64,000 nt of DNA from JADJNY01 sp046349615 (GTDB lineage Bacteria > Planctomycetota > UBA1135 > GCA-002686595): the NCBI GenBank assembly GCA_046349615.1, contig JAXMBZ010000006.1, positions 124,001 through 188,000 on the forward strand. Direction: 5' to 3'. Both the position numbers and the translations under genes were made by a program. Shown piece by piece: positions 8,624 to 18,651 of this stretch; position 1 is the stretch's first letter; the number at the start of each line of letters is the position of its first letter. The notes under the pieces were generated by a model that saw only the letters and a program-made list of their open reading frames with translations, ran no database searches and was not told the origin of the DNA.

Positions 8624-10090
<1,467 letters not shown>

Positions 10091-10097
10091 GCGCTGG

Positions 10098-10511
10098 TCA
10101 CCGCCGCGCGGGCTCGACGAGGTCCCAGCGGTTGCCGTAGAGGTCCTCGAACACCGCGACCGTGCCGTAGGCCTCGACGCGCGTCGGTTCGACGAAGCGC
10201 ACGCCGCGCGCCTCGAACGCGGCGCGGTCGCGCGCGAAGTCGTCCGTCTCGAGGAACAAGAACACGCGCCCGCCGCCCTGCTTCCCGACGAAGCGCGCCT
10301 GCTCGGCGTCCTTCGCGCGCGCGAGCAGCAGCGCGGCTCCCCCGTCTCGCGGAGCTCCGCGGGGCGCGACGCGCACGAAGCGCTTCGCCCCGCCGAGCGG
10401 CGTGTCCTCGAGCAACTCGAACCCGAGCTTCGTCGTGAACCAGACGATCGCCTCGTCGTAGTCGCGCACGAGCAGCGCGAGCGCGGCGAGGTGCGGACCG
10501 CGCGCGCTCAC
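10098..10511 (-). CDS. Glyoxalase/bleomycin-resistance (VOC) family protein
   Basis: A 137-residue protein with the vicinal-oxygen-chelate layout: LAALALLVRDYDEAIVWFTTKLGF at the start, FLETDDFARDRAAFEARGVRF in the middle and the usual end VFEDLYGNRWDLVEP. VOC proteins bind a metal and act as lyases, dioxygenases or drug-binding proteins; the metal ligands here are not fully conserved, so the activity is open. The start is a GTG at 10511 that overlaps the TGA of the acetyltransferase gene (GTGA). A longer frame upstream lies wholly inside that gene. It is part of a two-gene minus-strand operon. Confidence 0.88.
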   Translation of the reverse strand: MSARGPHLAALALLVRDYDEAIVWFTTKLGFELLEDTPLGGAKRFVRVAPRGAPRDGGAALLLARAKDAEQARFVGKQGGGRVFLFLETDDFARDRAAFEARGVRFVEPTRVEAYGTVAVFEDLYGNRWDLVEPARR

Positions 10512-10990
10512 AGGACGAGCTCCATGTCGTTCGAGCGCAGCCGGAACCCGAGCGTCGCGTACAACGCGCGCCCCTCCTCCGTCGCGTGCAACCGCACGCG
10601 CGTGAAGCCGCGCGCACGCGCCTCCGCGGCGAGCGCCTTGACGAGCGCCGACCCGACGCCGCGCCGGCGCCACGCGGGCGCGACCCACACGTGCGAGACG
10701 TAGCCCTCGAACGCGACGGGGTTCGAGAGCGACGGGAACCGGTCGAGCCGATGGAGCGCGCACGAGCCGATCGCCGCACCGGTCGCATCCTCGGCGAGCC
10801 AAACGAGCGCCGCCGCGCGCGGGACGAGGTCCTGGTAGGCCGCCCGCGTCGATCGCTCGAACGCCTCGCGCCGCGGCCCGGGCTCGAGCCCCTGCGTCTC
10901 CGCGAAGATCGCGACGCGCTGGAGCACGAACGCGTCGACGTCGGCGGGGCCGGCGAGGCGGACCTGGAACGCGGACGGAGCGCGGCTCAC
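10508..10990 (-). CDS. GNAT family N-acetyltransferase
   Basis: A 160-residue GNAT protein. The strand VWLAEDATGAAIGSCALH (about 67-84) leads to motif A, HVWVAPAWRRRGVGSALVKALAAEARARG (about 102-130), with the acetyl-CoA pyrophosphate loop R-R-R-G-V-G. The C-terminal RLHATEEGRALYATLGF is the usual motif B. The acceptor is unknown; the arrangement resembles amino-acid or small-molecule acetyltransferases. The GTG at 10990 immediately precedes the conserved fold, and a TACGGT box ends 6 bases upstream, so the mRNA may be leaderless. The gene is divergent from pstS. Confidence 0.9.
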   Translation of the reverse strand: MSRAPSAFQVRLAGPADVDAFVLQRVAIFAETQGLEPGPRREAFERSTRAAYQDLVPRAAALVWLAEDATGAAIGSCALHRLDRFPSLSNPVAFEGYVSHVWVAPAWRRRGVGSALVKALAAEARARGFTRVRLHATEEGRALYATLGFRLRSNDMELVL

Positions 10991-10996
10991 GGCCCG

Positions 10997-11002
10997 ACCG
11001 TA
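10997..11002 (-). promoter_or_regulatory. TACGGT -10-like hexamer before the GNAT gene
   Basis: On the minus strand ccgTACGGT ends 6 bases before the GTG start of the acetyltransferase gene, which would give a leaderless or nearly leaderless transcript. It lies in the pstS/GNAT divergent region. Confidence 0.3.
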
Positions 11003-11158
11003 CGGCCCCGCCCCGCGCGCGTCGAGGGCCCCGCGGGCTCCACCCCCCCTCCGAAGACGCCCCGAATGACGCCGCGTTCGCCGTCTCTTGAAGGGATCTT
11101 TGCAGAGCGAGGGTGGAATCCCGGCGGTCTCAACCACCCCCAACGAGGAACGAAACGA

Positions 11159-12154
11159 ATGAAGCTCCTGACCCTCGCCGCGCTGCTCCTCGCGGCCCCC
11201 GCCGCCCTCGCCCAGTCGATCCAGGTCGACGCGAAGCTCCCCGTCTACAAGCCCATCCAGGGCGTCTCCGGCGCGATCAAGTCGGTCGGCTCGGACACGC
11301 TGAACAACCTGATGACGCTGTGGGCCGAGGACTTCAAGAAGCAGTACCCCGCCGTCACCGTCGAGGTCGAGGGCAAGGGCTCCGGCACCGCGCCGCCCGC
11401 CCTGATCGAAGGCTCCTCGACCTTCGGCCCGATGAGCCGGCCGATGAAGCAGAAGGAGATCGACGACTTCCAGAAGAAGTTCGGGTACGCCCCGACGAGC
11501 GTCGCGGTCGCCGTGGACACGCTCGCGGTCTACGTCCACAAGGACAACCCGCTCGCGCAGCTCTCGCTCGAGCAGGTCGACGCGATCTTCTCGAAGTCGC
11601 GCAAGGCGGGCTACGCGAAGGACATCACCACGTGGGGCGACCTCGGCCTCACCGGTGAGTGGGCCGACAAGCCGATCTCGCTCTACGGCCGCAACTCCGC
11701 GTCGGGCACCTACGGCTTCTTCAAGGAGCACGCGCTCGCGAACGGCGACTACAAGGACACCGTCAAGGAACAGCCGGGCAGCTCCGCGGTCGTGCAGGGC
11801 ATCGCGAGCGACAAGTACGCGATCGGCTACAGCGGCATCGGCTACCGCACGGCGGACGTGAAGGTGCTCAAGCTCGCGAAGGACGCGAAGTCGGAGGCCT
11901 TCGACATCGGCCTCGAGAACGCCTACTCGGGCAAGTACCCGCTGACGCGCCTCCTCTACATCTACGTCAACAAGAAGCCCGACGGCGCGCTCGACCCGCT
12001 GCGCCGCGAGTTCCTGCGCTACGTGCTCTCGAAGCAGGGCCAGGAAGCCTGCGTCAAGGACGGCTTCTACCCGCTGACGCCGCGCATCGTCGAGCAGGGC
12101 CTGAAGTCGATCGGCGTCGAGTTCGCGCCGATCGAGGCCGGGGCGAAGCACTGA
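11159..12154 (+). CDS. pstS: Phosphate ABC transporter substrate-binding protein PstS
   Basis: A 331-residue periplasmic phosphate-binding protein. The signal peptide MKLLTLAALLLAAPAALAQ covers residues 1-18, with cleavage expected after ALA. Phosphate-contacting segments of the family are present: VGSDTLNNL (about 42-50), GKGSGTAPPALIEG (about 77-90), SRPM and GRNSASGTYGFF (about 177-188). The ATG has AGGAACGAAACG upstream, the same leader as phoU. It captures phosphate and delivers it to the PstC/PstA channel encoded next. A PhoB box could not be recognised in the 168-base region before it. It is the first gene of pstS-pstC-pstA-pstB. Confidence 0.95.
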   Translation: MKLLTLAALLLAAPAALAQSIQVDAKLPVYKPIQGVSGAIKSVGSDTLNNLMTLWAEDFKKQYPAVTVEVEGKGSGTAPPALIEGSSTFGPMSRPMKQKEIDDFQKKFGYAPTSVAVAVDTLAVYVHKDNPLAQLSLEQVDAIFSKSRKAGYAKDITTWGDLGLTGEWADKPISLYGRNSASGTYGFFKEHALANGDYKDTVKEQPGSSAVVQGIASDKYAIGYSGIGYRTADVKVLKLAKDAKSEAFDIGLENAYSGKYPLTRLLYIYVNKKPDGALDPLRREFLRYVLSKQGQEACVKDGFYPLTPRIVEQGLKSIGVEFAPIEAGAKH

Positions 12155-12203
12155 CGATCGCTGCTCGCGGCGTCGAACGGCGCCGCGAGCCCACGAGCTC
12201 CGC

Positions 12204-14783
12204 ATGCCGAACCCGAGCGAGGCTCCGCGACGCCGACGACGCACCACGCGTCCGTCGGCGCGCGCGTTCGAGGTCCTGTCCGGGACCGCGATCCGGATCG
12301 GCGGCATCGGCACGATCGCCTCGGTCGCGCTGATCCTCGTGTTCCTCGTCTCCGTCGTCGCGCCGCTGTTCTCGGACGCGCGCGCGACGGAGCGCTCGAC
12401 GCGCGCGCAGGTCGACGCGGGCGCACCGAGGCTCTCCGGGCTCGACCCCGAGACGCGGCTCCTCTGGACGCTCTCGGAGCACGGGCGCTTCGACGTGCGC
12501 CGCGTCGACGACGGCGCGCTCGTCGAGACGCGCGAGCTCGCGGGGTCGAGCACGCTGACCGCGGCCGCGCTCGACCCCGAGGGGGCGCGCGTCGCCCTCG
12601 GCTTCGCGGACGGGCGCGTGCAGGTCGGGCACATCGGCTTCACGACGCGCTTCGCCGCGGAGGACGAGCGCGACACCCTCGCGCGCGCCGTCGACGCGCA
12701 CGGGCGCGGCGTCGCGGGACGCGAGCTCGTCGAGCGGCTCCCGGACGGCGTGGTGCGGCTCACGGCACTGGACCTCGCGCTCGAGCCCGCGACGACCGTG
12801 TTCGAAGGCGAGGGCGTGGTCGCGCTCGACCGTTCGACGACGCCGCGCATGGACTCCGTGCTCGCACTGGGCGCGCGCGGTGCGTTCGCGCTGATCGAGC
12901 TCGAGCGCCGTGAGAACATGCTCACCGGCGAGGTGGAGCTCGAATCCCGGCGTCACGCTTTGTCCCTCGAGCGCGCGCCGGGCGACGTGCTCCCCGCCCG
13001 CGTGCTGCTCAACGAGAGCGCGACGAGCGCGATCGCGCTCTGGACCGACGGCCGCTTGATGCGCTGGGACCTGCGCGCACCGGACGCCGCGCGCATCGCG
13101 CAGACGACGGACGCAGCGCCGGGCGAGGCGACGGTGACGACGGCGGCGTGGATGCTCGGCAAGACGACGCTCGTCGTGGGCACGTCGCGCGGCGCACTGC
13201 ACGCGTGGTTCCCGGTGCAACGCGACAACGCGTCGACGGGGGACGGCATCGAGTTCGTGCGCGCACACGAACTCGCGCGCTCCGGGCCCGCATGGGTCGC
13301 ACTCGCGAGCTCCGCGCGCAGCCGCGTGCTCGCGGGCGCCGACGCGGACGGCGCGATTCGTCTGTGGAACGTGACGAACGAGCGCGAGCTCCTGCGCGTG
13401 GAGGCCGGCGCCGCGCCCGCGGGCCTCGCGCTCGCGCCCAAGGAAAATGCGCTGCTCGCGCTCGACGCGAGCGGAGCGCGCGCGTGGGACCTCGACCTCG
13501 CGCACCCCGAGGCGAGCGTCGCCGCGCTCTTCCGCCCCGTTTGGTACGAGGGCTCCGCGGGCCCGGAGCACGTGTGGCAGTCGTCGAGCGGGACCGACTC
13601 CTTCGAACCGAAGCTCGGCCTGTGGCCGCTCGTGTTCGGCACGCTCAAGGCGACCGTGTACTCGATGCTGTTCGCGGTGCCGATCGCGCTGCTCGCCGCG
13701 CTCTACACGAGCCAGTTCCTGTCCGCGCGGCTGCGCGCGCCGATCAAGGCCGCGGTCGAGATGATGGCGAGCCTCCCGAGCGTCGTGCTCGGCTTCCTCG
13801 CCGGCGTCGTCGTCGCTCCGGTGATCGAGCGCGTCGTACCGTCGGTCCTGCTCTCGTTCGCGACGGTGCCGCTCGCGCTGCTCGCCTCCGCGTACTCGGT
13901 GCAGCTCCTGCCCGAGGATCTCGCGCGCCGTGTCGACGCCCGCGCGCGCCTTGCGCTCGCGTTCGTCGCGCTCGCGGCGGGGCTCGTGCTCGCGTGGGCG
14001 CTCGGTCCGACGGCGGAGCGCGCGCTCTTCGCGGGCGACCTGCGCGGCTGGCTCGACGGGCGCTTCGGCAGCGCGTTCGGCGGCTGGTGGATGCTGTTCC
14101 TGCCCGCGGCGGCGGCCGTGGTGGCGCTCACGTGGTCGCGCGCGCTCGAGCCGCGCCTGCGCGCCGCGACGGCGAACTGGTCGCGCGTGGCCAACGCGCG
14201 CGGGGAAGCCCTCGTCTTCGCGCTCGGCGCGCTCGCCGCGCTGGCGTTCGCGGCGCTCGTCGCGCTCGGGCTCACGGGGCTCGGCGCCGATCCGCGCGGC
14301 GGCGTGCTCGACACCTACGTGCAGCGCAACTCGCTCGTCGTCGGCGCGATGATGGGCTTCGCCGTGATCCCGATCGTGTTCACGATCGCGGACGACGCGC
14401 TCTGCGCGGTTCCGCCGCACTTGAAGCTCGCGTCGATCGGTGCCGGCGCGACGCCGTGGCAGACGGCCGTCCGCGTCGTGCTCCCGACGGCCGCGAGCGG
14501 GCTCTTCTCCGCGATCATGGTCGGCCTCGGACGCGCCGTCGGCGAGACGATGATCGTCCTCATGGCGACGGGCAACACGCCCGTCACGTCGTGGAACGTC
14601 TTCGACGGCTTCCGCACGCTCTCCGCGAACATCGCGGTCGAGCTGCCCGAGGCCGTGAAGGACAGCACGCACTACCGCACGCTGTTCCTCGCCGCGCTCT
14701 GCTTGTTCGCGATCACGTTCCTCTTCAACACGCTGGCCGAAGTCGTGCGCCAGCGCTACCGCAAGCGCGCCGCCCGCCTGTGA
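12204..14783 (+). CDS. pstC: Phosphate ABC transporter permease PstC, long form with beta-propeller-like domain
   Basis: An 859-residue permease, more than twice the length of the E. coli PstC. One membrane helix lies at about residues 34-57. A roughly 400-residue extracytoplasmic region (60-460) follows, with repeating WD/propeller-like blades (for example TLTAAALDPEGARVALGFAD and DGAIRLWNV). The permease core lies at 470-855. The cytoplasmic EAA loop reads DDALCAVPPHLKLASIGAGA, near residue 730, ending in VRVVLP. A further 100-residue hydrophobic insertion (about 580-690) separates the core helices. Long PstC forms are known in other bacteria; the propeller assignment is mine from the repeat pattern. 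Its stop overlaps the pstA start (GTGA). Confidence 0.9.
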   Translation: MPNPSEAPRRRRRTTRPSARAFEVLSGTAIRIGGIGTIASVALILVFLVSVVAPLFSDARATERSTRAQVDAGAPRLSGLDPETRLLWTLSEHGRFDVRRVDDGALVETRELAGSSTLTAAALDPEGARVALGFADGRVQVGHIGFTTRFAAEDERDTLARAVDAHGRGVAGRELVERLPDGVVRLTALDLALEPATTVFEGEGVVALDRSTTPRMDSVLALGARGAFALIELERRENMLTGEVELESRRHALSLERAPGDVLPARVLLNESATSAIALWTDGRLMRWDLRAPDAARIAQTTDAAPGEATVTTAAWMLGKTTLVVGTSRGALHAWFPVQRDNASTGDGIEFVRAHELARSGPAWVALASSARSRVLAGADADGAIRLWNVTNERELLRVEAGAAPAGLALAPKENALLALDASGARAWDLDLAHPEASVAALFRPVWYEGSAGPEHVWQSSSGTDSFEPKLGLWPLVFGTLKATVYSMLFAVPIALLAALYTSQFLSARLRAPIKAAVEMMASLPSVVLGFLAGVVVAPVIERVVPSVLLSFATVPLALLASAYSVQLLPEDLARRVDARARLALAFVALAAGLVLAWALGPTAERALFAGDLRGWLDGRFGSAFGGWWMLFLPAAAAVVALTWSRALEPRLRAATANWSRVANARGEALVFALGALAALAFAALVALGLTGLGADPRGGVLDTYVQRNSLVVGAMMGFAVIPIVFTIADDALCAVPPHLKLASIGAGATPWQTAVRVVLPTAASGLFSAIMVGLGRAVGETMIVLMATGNTPVTSWNVFDGFRTLSANIAVELPEAVKDSTHYRTLFLAALCLFAITFLFNTLAEVVRQRYRKRAARL

Positions 14784-16474
14784 CGACGACCAAGGAGACG
14801 AAGCCCCAAGCGCGTGGCGGGACGCGCCGGTGGCGCACGAGTCGCCGCACGACGGCGCTTTCCGCGCACGGCGAGCCGTGGCTCTGGCTCTGCGGCGGAG
14901 CGCTCGCGCTCGCGCTCGCGATGATCGTCGGGCTCGTCGCGCTGATCCTCGCGCGCGGGTTCGGCACCTTCTGGCCGGCAGAGCTCGTGCGCGTCGAGCG
15001 CCGCGGCGCAGCGCCGATCCTCGGCGAAGTCGCGAGCGAGGAAGAGGTGCTCCGCGCGACCGAGGACGGCTCCCCCGCGAAGCTGGAGCGCCGGCGGATG
15101 TTCCGCACCGGGAACTTCGACCTCACCGGCCACCACTTCGAATGGGTCTGGGATTCCGAGGTCGAGCGCGAGACGCGACCGGAGCACGCGCTCGTCGTCG
15201 AGCGGACCGCGTGGGGCCGATTCCACGGCGAGCCCGTCGAGCTCGTCGTCGACGGCGCCGTCGTCGCGAAGGGGCCCGACGAAGTCCTGCGCGCGTTCGA
15301 AACGGCGCACGAGAACGCGCGGGAGCGCGCGGAAGAACGCGGCCGGCTCGAGCGCGAAGGCCTCGGCAGTGTGCACGCGGCGCTCGAAGAGGAACGCCTC
15401 GCGAGGAAGCGCCTCGACGCCGCCCCGCGCGCCGACGCGGGTGCGCTCGCGCGCTCGAGGTCGCGCACGAAGGAGCTCGAAGACGAGTACGCGGTGCTCC
15501 AGGCGAAGGCCGCGGCCCTCGACGCGGAGAGCGCCGAATCCGTGCTTCGCATGCGCGCGCCCGACGGAGTCGAGAAGGCGCTCCCGCTCGCCGAGGTCGT
15601 GCGCGCGTATCCGCCGAACGCGCTCGGCACGCTCGGACGCCTGCGCGTGTACCTCTCGCGCTGGTGGGAGTTCCTGACCGACGTCCCGCGCGAGGCGAAC
15701 AGCGAGGGCGGCGTCTTCCCCGCGATCTTCGGCACGGTCGTGATGACGCTCCTGATGTCGATCGTCGTCGTGCCGTTCGGCGTGCTCGCGGCGCTCTACC
15801 TGCGCGAGTACGCGAAGCCCGGGCTGCTCGTCAACGTCGTCCGCGTGTGCGTCAACAACCTGGCGGGCGTGCCGAGCATCGTGTTCGGCGTGTTCGGGCT
15901 CGGCTTCTTCTGCACGATCGTCGGCGGCGGCGTCGACGAACTCCTCTTCTCCGACCGGCTGCCGAACCCGACGTACGGCAAGGGCGGGCTCCTCTGGGCC
16001 GCGCTGACGCTCGCGCTCTTGACGCTGCCCGTCGTGATCGTCGCGACGGAGGAAGCGATCGCCGCGGTGCCGAACTCGATGCGCGAGGGCTCCTACGGTT
16101 GCGGCGCGACGAAGGGCCAGACCATCCTGCGCATCGTCCTCCCGCGCGCGCTGCCCGGGATCATGACCGGGATGATCCTCGCGATCGCGCGCGGCGCGGG
16201 CGAGGTCGCGCCCTTGATGCTCGTCGGCGCCGTGAAGCTCGCGCCGCAGCTCGTCGTCGACGGCACCGCGCCGTACGTGCACCCCGAGCGCAGCTTCCTC
16301 CACCTCGGCTTCCACGTGTTCGACCTCGGCTTCCAGAGCCAGAACAGCGAGGCCGCGAAACCGATGGTCTACACGACGACGCTGCTCCTGATCGGCATCG
16401 TCGTCACGCTCAATCTCTCGGCGATCTGGATCCGCTCGCGCCTGCGAAAGCGCTTCTCGGCGAACCCGTTCTGA
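14780..16474 (+). CDS. pstA: Phosphate ABC transporter permease PstA, long form with coiled-coil insertion
   Basis: A 564-residue permease subunit. A basic N-terminus leads into a helix at about 38-60. Residues 60-300 are extracytoplasmic and include a strong coiled coil (about 180-250, rich in E, R and A) and the conserved LPLAEVVRAYPPN, as in long PstA proteins of Gammaproteobacteria. The core permease runs from GGVFPAIFGTVVMTLL (about 309) to the end. Its EAA loop, EEAIAAVPNSMREGSYGCGAT, is followed by IVLPRALPGI. The GTG at 14780 overlaps the pstC stop (GTGA), so the two channel subunits are translationally coupled. With PstC it forms the phosphate channel energised by PstB. Confidence 0.92.
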   Translation: MTTTKETKPQARGGTRRWRTSRRTTALSAHGEPWLWLCGGALALALAMIVGLVALILARGFGTFWPAELVRVERRGAAPILGEVASEEEVLRATEDGSPAKLERRRMFRTGNFDLTGHHFEWVWDSEVERETRPEHALVVERTAWGRFHGEPVELVVDGAVVAKGPDEVLRAFETAHENARERAEERGRLEREGLGSVHAALEEERLARKRLDAAPRADAGALARSRSRTKELEDEYAVLQAKAAALDAESAESVLRMRAPDGVEKALPLAEVVRAYPPNALGTLGRLRVYLSRWWEFLTDVPREANSEGGVFPAIFGTVVMTLLMSIVVVPFGVLAALYLREYAKPGLLVNVVRVCVNNLAGVPSIVFGVFGLGFFCTIVGGGVDELLFSDRLPNPTYGKGGLLWAALTLALLTLPVVIVATEEAIAAVPNSMREGSYGCGATKGQTILRIVLPRALPGIMTGMILAIARGAGEVAPLMLVGAVKLAPQLVVDGTAPYVHPERSFLHLGFHVFDLGFQSQNSEAAKPMVYTTTLLLIGIVVTLNLSAIWIRSRLRKRFSANPF

Positions 16475-16511
16475 TCCCATGACCCTCCTCGCTCCCGCTC
16501 CGAAGGACTCC

Positions 16512-17366
16512 ATGAACGACCCGAGCGCAACCGTGAACCCGCCGCGCGTCGCCGACGCGATCGCGCGCGACGAGCGCTACCCGACCGCCGTGCACGAGGC
16601 GGTGCTCGACGAACGCGCCGTGATCGACGTGCGCGATTTCGAGCTCTGGTACAGCGCGAAGAAGGCACTGCACGGCATCTCGATGCCGATCGCGGCGGGG
16701 AAGATCACCGCGCTGATCGGACCGTCGGGCTGCGGCAAGTCGACGCTCCTGCGCTGCGTCAACCGCTTGAACGACCTCGTCGACGGCGTGCGCATCGCAG
16801 GCGACATGCGCTTGAACGGCGACTCGATCTACGCGAAGGGCGTCGACGTCATCGAGCTGCGCAAGCGCATCGGCATGGTGTTCCAGAAGCCGAACCCGTT
16901 CCCGATGAGCATCTTCGAGAACGTCGTCTACTCGCTGCGCATCGACGGGATCCGCGACAAGAACCTGCTCGAGGAGGTCTGCGAGAAGAGCCTCGTCGGC
17001 GCGGGGCTTTGGAGCGAGGTCAAGGACCGACTGAAGGACAACGCGCTCAACCTGTCCGGCGGCCAGCAGCAGCGCCTCTGCATCGCGCGCGCGATCGCGG
17101 CGGAGCCCGAGGTGCTCCTCCTCGACGAACCGTGCAGCGCGCTCGACCCGATCGCGACCGGGCGCATCGAGGAGTTGATGGCCGAGCTCAAGGGCCACTA
17201 CTCGATCCTGATCGTGACGCACAACATGCAGCAGGCGTCGCGCACGAGCGACTACACCGCGTTCATGTACCTTGGCCGGCTCGTCGAATATGGCCCGACG
17301 AACGAGATCTTCCGCGTGCCGCGCTTGAAGGAGACGGAGGACTACGTGACCGGGCGCTTCGGTTGA
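16512..17366 (+). CDS. pstB: Phosphate ABC transporter ATP-binding protein PstB
   Basis: A 284-residue ABC ATPase. Visible motifs are Walker A GPSGCGKST followed by the PstB signature LLRCVNRLNDL, the Q-loop GMVFQKPNPFPMSIFENV, the ABC signature LSGGQQQRLCIARAI and Walker B EVLLLDEPCSALDP, then the H-loop VTHNMQQASR. The run QKPNPFPMSI is diagnostic for PstB. The ATG at 16512 is preferred because GAAGGA lies just upstream; an in-frame ATG at 16479 has no ribosome site. It powers phosphate import through PstC/PstA and, in other bacteria, conveys the phosphate signal to PhoU/PhoR. Last gene of the pst operon. Confidence 0.96.
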   Translation: MNDPSATVNPPRVADAIARDERYPTAVHEAVLDERAVIDVRDFELWYSAKKALHGISMPIAAGKITALIGPSGCGKSTLLRCVNRLNDLVDGVRIAGDMRLNGDSIYAKGVDVIELRKRIGMVFQKPNPFPMSIFENVVYSLRIDGIRDKNLLEEVCEKSLVGAGLWSEVKDRLKDNALNLSGGQQQRLCIARAIAAEPEVLLLDEPCSALDPIATGRIEELMAELKGHYSILIVTHNMQQASRTSDYTAFMYLGRLVEYGPTNEIFRVPRLKETEDYVTGRFG

Positions 17367-17399
17367 CCCCTGGCTTCGAGCCCGCTCACACGCTCGAAT

Positions 17400-17419
17400 G
17401 AGCTCCCTCCAAGGAGCTC
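17400..17419 (+). promoter_or_regulatory. Hairpin enclosing the ribosome-binding site of the C-N hydrolase gene
   Basis: GAGCTCC (17400-17406) and GGAGCTC (17413-17419) form a 7-base stem with a 6-base loop. The Shine-Dalgarno AAGGAG (17411-17416) lies in the loop and 3' arm, 8 bases before the ATG. In the folded state initiation would be hindered, so this could be a translational control hairpin. Confidence 0.4.
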
Positions 17420-17423
17420 CCCC

Positions 17424-18296
17424 ATGCCGAGAATCGTCCGCGGCGGTCTGATCCAGTGCTCGAACCCGGTCAACGACGAGACCCGGGACATCGCGACCAT
17501 CCAGAAGGCGATGTTCGAGAAGCACCTCCCGTTCATCGAGGACGCGGGCAAGCGCGGCGTGCAGATCCTCTGCCTGCAGGAGATCTTCAACGGCCCGTAC
17601 TTCTGCCCGAGCCAGAGCGCGCGCTGGTACGACGCGGCGGAGCCCGTGCCCGGGCCGACGGTCGAGGCGCTCGCGCCCTACGCGAAGAAGCACCGCATGG
17701 TGCTGATCGTGCCCGTGTACGAACGCGAGAAGGCGGGCGTCTACTACAACACCGCCGCGGTGATCGACGCGGACGGGACGTACCTCGGGAAGTACAGGAA
17801 GACCCACATCCCGCACACGAGCGGCTTCTGGGAGAAGTACTTCTTCAAGCCCGGCAACCTCGGCTACCCGGTGTTCCAGACCGCGTACGCGAAGGTCGGC
17901 GTGTACATCTGCTACGACCGCCACTTCCCCGAGGGCGCGCGCATCCTCGGGTTGAACGGCGCGGAGATCGTGTTCAACCCGAGCGCCACGGTCGCGGGGT
18001 TGTCGCAGTACCTGTGGAAGCTCGAACAGCCCGCGCACGCGGTCGCGAACGGCTACTTCATGGGCTGCTCGAACCGCGTCGGCACCGAAGCGCCGTGGAA
18101 CATCGGGCGCTTCTACGGCTCGTCGTACTTCGTCGACCCGCGCGGCAACTTCCTCGCGACGGGGAGCGAGGACCAGGACGAGCTCGTCGTCGCCGACATG
18201 GACCTCGAGAAGATCGAGGAGGTCCGCCGCGTGTGGCAGTTCTTCCGCGACAGGAGACCCGAGAGCTACGGAGCGATCACGGCGCAGGAGAGTTGA
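17424..18296 (+). CDS. Carbon-nitrogen hydrolase (nitrilase superfamily, beta-ureidopropionase-like)
   Basis: A 290-residue amidase of the nitrilase superfamily. The Glu-Lys-Cys triad is visible: Glu in CLQEIFNGPYF (about residue 52), Lys in KYRKTHIPH (about 127) and Cys in VYICYDRHFPEGAR (about 163). The segments FNPSATVAGLSQYLWKLEQP and GRFYGSSYFVDPRG resemble the beta-ureidopropionase/N-carbamoyl amidase branch, which hydrolyses N-carbamoyl-beta-alanine in reductive pyrimidine breakdown. No dihydropyrimidinase gene is nearby, although a cytosine deaminase lies 18 kb away. It starts 57 bases after pstB and its ribosome site sits in a small hairpin. Superfamily certain, exact substrate uncertain. 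Confidence 0.92.
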   Translation: MPRIVRGGLIQCSNPVNDETRDIATIQKAMFEKHLPFIEDAGKRGVQILCLQEIFNGPYFCPSQSARWYDAAEPVPGPTVEALAPYAKKHRMVLIVPVYEREKAGVYYNTAAVIDADGTYLGKYRKTHIPHTSGFWEKYFFKPGNLGYPVFQTAYAKVGVYICYDRHFPEGARILGLNGAEIVFNPSATVAGLSQYLWKLEQPAHAVANGYFMGCSNRVGTEAPWNIGRFYGSSYFVDPRGNFLATGSEDQDELVVADMDLEKIEEVRRVWQFFRDRRPESYGAITAQES

Positions 18297-18306
18297 AGGC
18301 CGTTGC

Positions 18307-18651
18307 TCACGCGAGCAGGTACCGAATCTGCCGCGCGGCTTCCGGGTTCAGCTCGAGCAGCGTGCGGAGCGCAAGGCGGTGTCGCGCGGGATCGACCGCA
18401 GGCGCGAGGTAGAGCTCGGCCAGGACCATGCGCCAGCGCAGGAGCTCCCGACGGAAGCTCGGCCCCGCCTGCACTTGCGCCGTCAGCTCCGTGAGGCGCA
18501 GAGCGCGCTCGTACGCGCTCCGCACGTACTCGATCCGCTGCGTGTCCACGAAGCGCGTCGCACGGTGCATCTCGGCCGCGATCTGAAGCACTTGCTGGGC
18601 GCGCGTGAAGGCGCTCCAGCGTTCCGCCGTCAACTGCGCGTGTTGCGTCAT
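18307..18651 (-). CDS. Small helical protein coupled to a DUF5674-like gene
   Basis: A 114-residue protein predicted to be all helical. The N-terminal half has RWSAFTRAQQVLQIAAEMHRA and the C-terminal half SFRRELLRWRMVLAELYL, a pattern I recall from a widespread family of small uncharacterised bacterial proteins (W-x-F-x-x-x-QQ-L-x-I-A-x-E, then ELLR-R-VLAELY). Its ATG overlaps the stop of the DUF5674-like gene (ATGA), so the two are made together. The two-gene layout of small, coupled genes resembles a toxin-antitoxin module, but no toxin or DNA-binding motif is visible. Function unknown. Confidence 0.75.
   Translation of the reverse strand: MTQHAQLTAERWSAFTRAQQVLQIAAEMHRATRFVDTQRIEYVRSAYERALRLTELTAQVQAGPSFRRELLRWRMVLAELYLAPAVDPARHRLALRTLLELNPEAARQIRYLLA

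Noticed and set aside
10991..11158. PhoB box before pstS
   Set aside because: No CTGTCAT-like direct repeat could be found; the best stretch (aatgacgcc) matches only a few bases.
10586..11158. Longer N-terminus for PstS
   Set aside because: The extension is antisense to the acetyltransferase gene, and a clear signal peptide with ribosome site starts at 11159.
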